Position numbers and translations under genes: made by a program. The notes below the pieces were generated by a model. It ran no database searches. It had not been told where the DNA came from and saw nothing but the letters and a program-made list of their open reading frames with translations. Positions 54,729 through 64,000 of a DNA stretch of 64,000 bases are shown here, one piece after another; position 1 is the stretch's first letter, and each line of letters begins with the position of its first letter. Source of the stretch: Hybos culiciformis (lineage: Eukaryota > Arthropoda > Insecta > Diptera > Hybotidae); NCBI GenBank assembly GCA_964007475.1, contig OZ023274.1:81727303-81791302 (forward strand), read 5' to 3'.

Positions 54729-56255
54729 GTGAGTTCTTTTTTGGTAGAAAAAAAAAAATTAAAAAAATTTAAATTATTTATTCATAAAATTTCAGATCCC
54801 AAAGAATTAAAAATATGTTTCAGAATTAAAAATACGTTCATATTTCATAATTAGACATTTATTTTTTTAAATAAATTTCAAATTCAAAAATATTATAAAT
54901 TATTGTTATCAGCTTAGAATTCATAAGATTATAACAAATTATATTCAAATCGAATATGCTCATTCATAAGATTTAATTTGAGGTTAATATTTTAAATTTT
55001 CTTTTAATACAAATTTATTTTTATTTTATTCAACAGGGATTTAAATATTAAACAAAAAAAATCTATATTTACTATTTCTTCTCTATTCTCTATAAAATTT
55101 AAGTACTATTAGAAAAAAAAAATAATTCGTACTACTATAATTAAGAATAAATTTTAATAAATTATTTTCTAATGAAAAAGCTTTATGTAAATCTATAATC
55201 GTATTGTATTTAAAAAATTAGAATTGTGCTTAACAATTATTATTTAACCTTTATAAATTTTTGCTTAAAATTTCTCTTGATAACATTCCAAATCTAATAA
55301 ATCACTTTTTCAGCTGAAATTTAAAACTTGTAACATAAGAAGATCTAAAAAATCTGTACAGGCAGAGAGCGCTTTTATTAAACCATAGTATTATCGCAGC
55401 CATAGATACTGAAATATATATGTAGATATTTCTGTGGATTTTCTATTTTTTTTTATGTATAAATGTGCTAAAAATTGTTATGAAGTAAATAGTATATTCT
55501 TAGGGTGGAATTTTTTTTTTTTATTTTCATGAACTCTATTAGATATTATTGCATATACGAATGAATTTACAATTTGCATACATAATAAATTAATAAAATG
55601 AAAATCTAACAAAATTGTCAAATGAAAATTTACTAGAATAAATAAAATCAGAATTCTAGAACTCAATTTATTTAAAATTATAAACACTAAAAATATTTTC
55701 ATAATCGTTGTACATAATAATGTTTTAATAAAATATTCAATGAAAAATACATTTAATATAATATTTTGTTGGGTGTGAGTAAGATTCACCAAACCTTTTA
55801 TCTTCTAACAGCAGAATTAATGTTTTTATGTTTATATAGTTTTATGTATTGTGCAGTATATGTACAGCATGTATACACACACCTATATTAAGTATATATA
55901 AGTAGACAAAAATTATTATTATGATTAAATTTCATTTCATAAAAAAGAAACACTTCTTGATCTCGAAAAGAACCACTGTTTGTGTAACATAAATTTAATA
56001 AAAAATTTAATATTTAAGAAAATGTATCAAGGAGGAGATTTATTACTTTAGTTAAATTTTCATGATTTTATACATAGAACTACCGCTAATAAATGTTGTA
56101 AATAAATTAATACTACTTGAAATAATACCTACACTACACAGTAAAAGAATGTATTTGTTTTTTGATTTTTTAAGAACATCAATCGAAATGTCAAACATTT
56201 ATTTAACATGTATAAACGTTTAAACTTTTAAAAAAAATAAATAAATTTTAATAAC
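54729..56255. other. AT-rich stretch, nothing supported
   Basis: A 104-codon minus frame at 55478-55792 is Ile/Leu/Phe/Asn-rich and compositional. Confidence 0.45.
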
Positions 56256-58336
56256 CTGGGGTGGAATCATATAACAATTGTCACCGGTCGACAATCGACA
56301 ATTGTCACAAAATTTAACAATTGTCGACTTTTTGCTTCATGTAATTTTAATGGGTGGAAATCACATTTCTCATAATATTATTCAGAAATTAACGAAAAAA
56401 AAATTTTTTAATTGTCGACTTCGATCACAAACACGACCAATTCGACTTTTTTGCTTCATGGAAAAATATCGTGAATTTTTAAATATCGTTTTAGCAAAAA
56501 ATATAGTGTAGAGAATTTTTTTTAAATATTAAACCACATTTTTTCTCTCTCAATAATTTCTTAATTTAGTAAACAAACTCAAAATTTTATACTGTATTTA
56601 TGATTTTAAAACATACACTAACAAAAGGTTTTTAGTTGTATTCTTTATAATGGCAACGTGAAAATTGATATAGAAAATTTTTTATTTCGTATGTGGTGTG
56701 GTGTTTTATGAAATTTTTGAAAATTACGCATACTTATTTTACACTTTTTCATAATTGTGTTTTATTTATAATTCGTAAATCATAAAAATGTTTAGAACTC
56801 ATCTATTTAACTTATGCTTTCATATTGATTAAAAGTACCTACTTATTTTAAAGATAAATTTTAAACAAATATTTCAATCAATTCATTAATTTTGGAAAAA
56901 CAAAACCATTATTTTACTTCATTAAAATGTATTTATTTAATTAAAAAATGATTATTTTCTTAACCGATTTTATTTTATTCAGAACTAAGTACTTCTGCTT
57001 GAATCAAATATTGTGTTAATATTTAACATACTTCGTTTGTTCCGATTCATATTTCTTCCTTGACAATATTATCTAAGGGATAAATAACATAACAATAGAA
57101 TGACTTATCAAACGTGCTTCTTTAGTTTTTCGTCATTTAGCTGAGTCAAAGCAAATAATCTTCCTTGAATTATGTACATATTTACATTGGTATCTAATTC
57201 AAATTTTATAATTTTAATTTCTGATCATTATCTAGGAAATAATAAATTTTTATAAAAATTTAGGTTTTAGGAGTCATAACTAATTTAAATGATTTTTAGT
57301 GTTTAAAAAATTAAATTTTAATTAGAGAATAAATTGTAACTATAAAACAATTGTTTAAGAATAAACAATTTATTTTAATTATTTTTATAAATAAGCCAAG
57401 TATTTTCTTTCAATAATGGTCAATCAGATAAAAATATTAAACTATCAAATGGCCCAAAAATAAAAAAATTCTATAATAAATAACATTCAATAAGGCATCT
57501 TGAAAACTGCCATTCAAGGATTAAATATTAGCCCTTCTCACCTCCTACAATTCATAAAATCGTAAATCAAAATTTTAAAATGATACATTGTAGTTTTTGT
57601 TAATTTATAATTTAGAAATTAATGGCCAAATATCTAGACTTTCTTATTATTGAAGTTTTTAATTCACTTCAAAAATAAAACGTTTTATTTTTTTAAGATG
57701 CTTATAGATGTTTATTCTTTATTCAACAACAGTTTGAACCTTCGACGAAATGGAAATAATTAAAAAAAAAACAAACAAAAAAACGTAATCCTTATCAATG
57801 GTTACGAAATAAAATCATTTGTTGAATAAAAGTAAATTGACATTTTATAAAAAAAAAATTTTGATTTATTAATTTATTGTTTTAAAATTGACGACCAAAA
57901 AATAGCTGTCGTTTTTATTTGATAGACAATTGTCTATAATTTCAGTTATGTGAAGCTAAACTTTTTTTCGACAATTGTCTATTAAAATCAAAAAAAGTAG
58001 GTACATAATTTTTTTTCTCCGCGCTCACATTTTTTTAAATATTTTATAAATCAAAGTTCACTCTATAAATCAGTTGAAATTTTAGGTTTTTATTAAGTTT
58101 TATAACCCACACATTTACAATTTGGACTCTTCTTTTCTTGAAGTAAGCTTTACTTTGTATATATTTTCTCTTAAAGAGAGGAAATAAACTCTTTTTTTGC
58201 CAGAAAGAAATATAATATACAACAGATGATGATGATTAAATACGCGAAGCAATAATTTTCATTGTCCATACAAATTGATCGTGTTTGAAATTGTCGATTG
58301 TCACAAAAACGACAAAGTTACATAATTACACCCCTG
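56256..58336. mobile_element. Possible 2.08-kb element with ACAATTGT palindromes
   Basis: Ends are inverted: CTGGGGTGGAATCATATAAC on the left and, complemented, CAGGGGTGTAATTATGTAAC on the right. ACAATTGTC and TGTCGA palindromes cluster inside both ends (56270-56320, 56395-56420, 57920-57990, 58285-58310). No target duplication matches at either edge, and the 1.4-kb centre is plain AT-rich DNA with no transposase. It could be one non-autonomous element or two remnants. Confidence 0.5.
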
Positions 58337-61300
58337 TGCACCAAATGGTTTGTTGGTGTACGCATATGCTGGATACAAAATTAAATTAACATGTTAGTAT
58401 TTTCACTGTTTTATAATACTAAATTTAAAAGAATTTTTATTTAGTATGCAATGCGACATCTCCTACTTTATCATCTCTGATAGCCTACATAATGTCTTTT
58501 CTTCTTTTTTTTTGGGCACGTAATATTAGAGTGACTAATTTTTTTTTTATATTATTAAACATAAAAAATAAAATAAAAAGGCCAAAGAAGGATAAAATAA
58601 CATAAAAAGTTGTTTCTTAAAAAAAAAAAAATCAATTTTGTTTTTGAAGAAAAATTCTTCCTGACAAAAAAAATTAAAAAAGAATTTTTTTTTTTTTAAA
58701 GTAAAACAGATTAATATAATGATTAATCTTTTTGAAGCTTAAAAAGTAACAGAGGTCAGCTATTAGCTAACGCATATTTCCAGCCCGGTACATTTACATT
58801 AAATTCACTTCATTTTTTGGTTTCCCCGAAATAACCGCAAATAACTTTTGAACTTAGGCGATAAAAACAATACTACGGCGAAAATGTAGAAAATTTTATT
58901 CAAATAGAAGTTCTCATGTTTCGGAATAAGTTTCCTCGCATTCGACAATAGAATAACCTTGCCGGTTTATTGTATATTTTAATATATAAAAACTTCAAAA
59001 ATTTAATAAGTGTCAAAAAATATTAAGATGTTAAAATATTGAGATTTAAGTAGTATCCTCATAACTATATACATATATTGTTCTCGTGCAAGCATCTTTA
59101 ATTAGAGATTCAAATATAAAACAAAATATGAAGGTCGTATACATAATTTACAGCTTTTGTACATTATATGTATCTACAGCTGGTGTAGAATTGTTAAATA
59201 CATAAAGTTAGTATTTGCAAACAAAAAATATTTTCATTCATAATTTTTTCACACATGCTCATTAGCTATTTTTTTCTCTTTCAATATACGTTTTTTTTTC
59301 CAACTACTCACTGCATAAAATTTGTTTATCAATACCACCTGTTGAATAAAATTTTGGCATGATTTCATGAACAAATATAATATTCACTTAAAACTTCAAT
59401 TTATTTTTATTTTTACATTGTGTGTCGATTGACGTAAATTCGAGTATCTGTTACAATTTTCTTTATATACTTTTCTGAAATAATGCAAAAAAAACTGCAC
59501 CAAGGTGGTTTCTACAAGTTTTTTTTAATTTTAAATTTATATTCAATGTTAATAACTTCACAAAGATAAAACTTTGGAAAAATTTGTATAAAATAAGATA
59601 GAAAAAATTTCCTTGACAAATAAGAGAAAAAAAATGTAATTATTTTTTTTTTAACATTGGCGCAGGTTTTCCCCTTTCAGAGTGTAGAAAACTTTCCCAT
59701 TATTAATATTGTTTGTATTTCTGTTTTTTTTTTCATTTTTTTTTATTTCTTCAAATCATATGTTTTCTCAAATTTTAATAAAAACAAAAATTTTTTTTCC
59801 ATAGTATTAAATAAAATTTTAAAAATTTTCACATATTTTCTTTGTCGGAAAATTATTTTTGTTTAGTTGAAGGAGTGAGTTTATTGCGATCGGTCGTAAC
59901 AGTAAAGAGAATTTGAAAAAAAAAAAAAAACTTTTAGGAATCGTAAAGTCGTAAGCAAAAATATTTTTAAACGGAACTTAGAGTCGTTGAAATAATAAAA
60001 AAAAAAAAAATTGTACTAAAATTAATAATAAAAAAAAATATTACAAATTGCAAAAAAAAAAATATGTTGAAATTTATTATATATACATATAATGCTAATA
60101 TATACATAATTTTATAATTTATGCACATTTTAAGTGTTTAAATGAAGATTATGAAAATTTGAATATTAACTTTTTTATAAATGATCATATCAAAAAATTA
60201 TATTCAAAAACATTCTCAATATAAACTAATCTTCAAATCCTATTTTTATTTTATTTTTTGGAATTTATTAAACAACCAACAATCGCATTTTTCAACGTGG
60301 TTCCTAGATAAATTAATTACACATTTATTTGGTTTTTTAGTAGTAGCTCTAGTTATGAAGAAAATAAAAAATTTCAAAAGAAAGTCCCAATTTATCATAT
60401 TCGAGAAACATAAATATATTTTATTTTTTCAATTTCAATTTAAGCTAAAAAACAAATATGTAAATTGAAAGTTTTTGAAAACGGGATACAAAATAAAAGC
60501 TTCATAATTGGTTTTACAAGTAAGCTAGACGTGGTTTTGTATTCGGCTAATGAACTATTAGGTTGTATTTGTTAATCTTCCAACCAATAATTTATGTTCA
60601 GAATTTTATGTTTCTTCTAAAAACTATTATATGCATTTATTTTACAACCTTTGGCTATTAAAGCTGAAAAAACTTTATAAAATGGTTTGAAAAATATTTA
60701 AAAGTACAAAAAATAAAATAAAATGGGAATTTATGTTTTGACTTTAAGAGGCAAAAAAAAAAAAAAATGAAAAATAAACATAAAAAATTAAAATCTTGAA
60801 ACCTAAAAAATGTTCCATTTGACTTAACTTTTCACCTTAATTTATTTAAAAAAATTTTCCCTTATATTTTTCTTAAAAGTATTTTATCATTTAATTTTTT
60901 TATTTCTTTTTGATTCTTTGAATTAAAATTTAAAGATCTTCATCCTTATTTTAATTTTTATTTTCTGGGAATTTTTTGAAAATAAATAATTTCTTTCTGC
61001 AACACAATATAAAACCACAAATGAAGCATCAAAAGAATTAGAAAAAATAAAATAAAAATCTCATATTTTCATTGAAAATCCACTATTGCTTGTTTTGATC
61101 GAATAATTTATAATTGTTAGGTCGAATGTCAAATATTTTGACAATATATAATAAATTGAACAAAAAACTTGCTTGAATGAACAACAACAATGAATTTCAA
61201 AAATAAATTTATATTTTGTGAAAATACAAAATAACTGACCCAAAATCATATTAGAGAACATAAAATTATATTTTCACTTCATTTTTGAACACTTACACAT

Positions 61301-61464
61301 ACATATATGTAATAGAAAATTTTTTCATAGAAAAAAAGGAAAAATAAAGATCACAATTTTACATAAAATTTTCACACTTCGATTCACGTTGCTGTATCTT
61401 TAATAGTTCCCGAGATATTCAGTGTCGATTATGTCGTAAGTGCCCTACAAAAGATTTAATAAAA
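58337..61464. other. AT-rich stretch with one GC-richer patch (58745-58970)
   Basis: The patch contains CTAACGCATATTTCCAGCCC and has no recognisable product or ends. The rest is AT-rich with compositional frames (for example 59657-59866, 60181-60468). Confidence 0.4.
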
Positions 61465-61940
61465 TATTATAATGTCGTAACCAACAAAATGATGTCATTT
61501 ACGACAGAATTGTATGTAAAATATCGATAAAAAAAATTCAATATTATAATGTCGTAACTGCTATTTCTAATTTGGCTTTAAAATAAATAATTGTCTCTTA
61601 ATTCTTTAAAAGTTGTAAAAGATGATTTTATGAAATTAAAGTGTTAAAATATACTTGAAAAAATAAATATTTGAATTAAAATTTTCAGTATTATAATATC
61701 GTATCTGTATGAAATTTCAAATTTTCTCGGACCTTAAGGTAAAGAAGTTAAAAAAAGTCTGTTATTACTTGGTAGCACAAAATATGCTTTTAAGACACAA
61801 ATCTAGAAAGATTATTGAGGCGAATTACGAAAAAAAATTAAAAAGTTTTTCGGCTCAATTTTTTATTCGAGTGTTCCAAACTTTAAAGTCGATTTTCTCG
61901 AAACTTAGTTTTTGCAGATACGACATTATAATTTTGGGTC
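61465..61940. repeat. Repeats of TATTATAATGTCGTAA
   Basis: The 16-base word occurs at 61465 and 61542, a variant TATTATAATATCGTATC at 61689, and an inverted copy ATACGACATTATAAT at 61918. The inverted last copy and spacing of 75-230 bp suggest terminal and subterminal repeats of a small transposon; boundaries are unresolved. An 86-codon frame at 61709-61969 overlaps and is not convincing. Confidence 0.5.
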
Positions 61941-62292
61941 GACGATATGAGATTCTAGTTTGTTCCTAACTTTATAATATGGATTAATCTTTTTTTTTTA
62001 AGCTTTAAATTATAACATTGTTTTTTGGATTTAAAATAATATTATTATACCAATATTAAAAAAACTTTAATAAGATTTTAATAAATAAAAAAAGTTAAAA
62101 ATAAACATAAAAAATATAATGAAAATTTCCATTAAAAATATTTTTACGTTCTTTTTTATATACTTTTTTTTTAATAATTTTCTGCATTTACATAAAAATG
62201 GTGTAGTTTTTATTAAAAATTCTCTGTATGACTGCATAAAAAATTCTACGCAAATTTTTGACACATTCAAATAAATCTGTTAAATTTATGAA

Positions 62293-62299
62293 TATAAAA
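62293..62299 (+). promoter_or_regulatory. Possible TATA box upstream of the 62349 ORF
   Basis: TATAAAA lies 35 bases before the A of CCAGTA (62328), an initiator-like word, and 56 bases before the ATG. The spacing is slightly long for TATA to start. Confidence 0.25.
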
Positions 62300-62348
62300 T
62301 AAAAATTTTGTGACGGACTTATTCGCCAGTATTCTTTAAATTATAACA

Positions 62349-62495
62349 ATGCAAAAATTACTAAAATTAATAATTGCTGTTTTAATTTATTTTTGTTTTA
62401 TTCTTTCTCAATGTATATATGTACTAAATAGTATACAAACATCAAAGAAAATTAAATTCTTTACATTTAAAAATATGTACATTACATATATGTAG
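62349..62495 (+). CDS. Putative signal-peptide ORF, 48 aa
   Basis: ATG in the context AACAATG opens 48 codons ending TAG. Residues 1-21 form a classical signal sequence: basic start MQKLLK, hydrophobic core LIIAVLIYFCFIL, then SQ before C22. After that the peptide is unremarkable and Lys/Tyr-rich. A GTATAT lies directly after the signal region (CAAT|GTATAT, near 62412), so this may be a signal-peptide exon whose mature part is on another exon beyond an intron. A TATA box and initiator-like word are upstream. No homologue recognised. In AT-rich DNA Leu/Ile/Phe-rich starts arise by chance, so confidence is low. Confidence 0.25.
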   Translation: MQKLLKLIIAVLIYFCFILSQCIYVLNSIQTSKKIKFFTFKNMYITYM

Positions 62496-62499
62496 AATT

Positions 62500-64000
62500 A
62501 ATTAAACATATCCCTTGTAAGTTCTACTTCCTGGCTGACATAACAAAATACAATTGTTTTGAAATCAATTTGAAATAATTATTTTGATCACATCCCACTA
62601 CCATCAGAATTAAAGAATAGAAAAATTAAAGATTAATCAAAAATAAATGAATAGTAAAGTATTGCGAAATAAAAATCCTTGAAAATTTTTGAACAACATT
62701 TTTCTTGGAAATAAACATATATAATATTAAAAACATAATATAATTTAATTAAAAAGTTTCAAATTGTTGAGTAAAGTATTTTATAAAATTCTCATTGGTG
62801 TTATTCATTTGAAAATCGTCAAAATAATAAGAAAGAATTGAAAAACAAGCAAAAAAAAAAAAAACTAATTGACTTGTCACAAAAATTAATTAATTCAAAT
62901 CCTAAATCATTCATCAAATGCTTACGTTTTTGGGTATTAAAAAAAATTATGTATTTTTCTCAAAATTTTTGTTGTGTACAGATTTGATACTTTATAGGAG
63001 GTAAACACGAATTTAATATTTACCTCAGCCTGAATCTGAATGCTTACATATGCGAAATTTAAGTATAATCATATAATGAATAAAAGGTATTAAAATTTTG
63101 ATATGTATTATATATAGAAACTATATAACTGGGTTATTATATTACAAATTACTTTCATCTTTATAGAATAGTTAAAAAAGAATATTTAATTAGTTTTTTT
63201 TTTTTTTTTATAAAAATATTACTTCTTAAACAAGATCTTATAATATTTCATCTTTTGTTAAAAAAAATAGTTTTGAAACAATAAATAGTATAGAATTCAT
63301 ATTTCTGAAATGTGAAATCTAAAAATGGGCTGAATATTTCATTTATGAAATTCTATGTTCACATTTTTCAGCGAAAACTAAATATAATATAATTTGTGAT
63401 TTTTACACAACATTTTTTCTTATACAAAATAATATATTTAACCTTCGGCAACAAGTATAAGGTATATGATTATGAGAATATGACAATTATAGAAGGGAAA
63501 AGAAATTTTTGCCATATTTGTAAGCAGTATTATGATTTAATGAACGAGAAATTGTAAACAATTTTTTTTCCATCTTACTGTCTGTGAAAGGAAATTTGTT
63601 TCTTTACTTTTTCATCTTTTTGAAAATAATATGCAGAATATATATTTTAATGTTAACGAAATCAAAAATTGAACATAATTTCCTTTCACACATTTAATAT
63701 AAGCTTTATGGAATTTTTATTTATACTCAAAATATAATTTTTTTCAATAAAATTATGTACTATACATGTATGTAACTGAAGACGTGTTGCAATTCAAAAA
63801 ATTTTTAAATAAAATATTACGTTTTATATCTTTTTAAGTTACATTCACATATATAATTGTTGAGACATTATTATGTAAATTTCATATAATTTTTATCCTT
63901 ATTACGCAGTATTAATTTTTTTTTTAATATTTTCATGTGAATTTAACGTTTTTTTTTCTTAAAAATGTCAACATCTAATTATCATTTAAGGCTTATTTAT
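62500..64000. other. AT-rich stretch to the window end
   Basis: No gene, element ends or tRNA boxes were seen. Confidence 0.5.

Overview
The window is very AT-rich (by eye about four fifths A+T) eukaryotic DNA with almost no host coding sequence. The transposon types, the copia primer site matching initiator tRNA-Met and the insect-style TA-flanked, hAT-like and Helitron-like repeats point to an arthropod, most likely an insect and possibly a fly. A run of exactly 200 N (37923-38122) is a scaffold gap of fixed length, as assemblers place at contig joins.

Layout. 1-2086 is featureless AT-rich DNA. 2087-10565 is dense in short DNA transposons: a 514-bp hAT-like MITE with 8-bp duplications, a TA-flanked MITE and its truncated relative, a pair of tRNA-like SINE heads, a decayed hAT transposase piece and a long foldback. 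10566-15066 is a complete 4.5-kb Ty1/copia retrotransposon on the minus strand, with matching 198-bp LTRs, a 5-bp target duplication, primer-binding site and polypurine tract. Its gag-pol is one open frame except for a single shift in an A run after the YVDD motif of reverse transcriptase. 15181-19620 holds a hAT-type remnant with three tandem 94-98 bp units, a complete 341-bp hAT MITE, a ten-unit minisatellite inside a Helitron-like element and the end of a second one. 21291-24616 holds two TA-flanked MITEs.

24859-25120 holds the best host gene candidate: a compact unit with TATA box, a 64-codon ORF with signal peptide and Thr/Ser-rich middle, and an AATAAA. A weaker signal-peptide ORF with a TATA box lies at 62293-62495, and a possible start-codon exon with good splice sites at 54641-54728. 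The rest (25-64 kb) is intergenic or intronic AT-rich DNA with scattered elements: a 621-bp mariner-like foldback, three palindromes, an inverted SINE pair, a 31-bp minisatellite beside the gap, a repeat family ending in GACGGACA units, a perfect 53-bp hairpin, a CMC/Chapaev-like element carrying a truncated cysteine-motif ORF, a decayed GTF2IRD2-like hAT transposon, a 5'-truncated LINE and a 2-kb element with ACAATTGT palindromes.

No operon, CRISPR array, rRNA gene or convincing functional tRNA gene is present. Apart from copia the mobile elements look non-autonomous or dead; copia itself looks recent and one frame correction away from an intact polyprotein.
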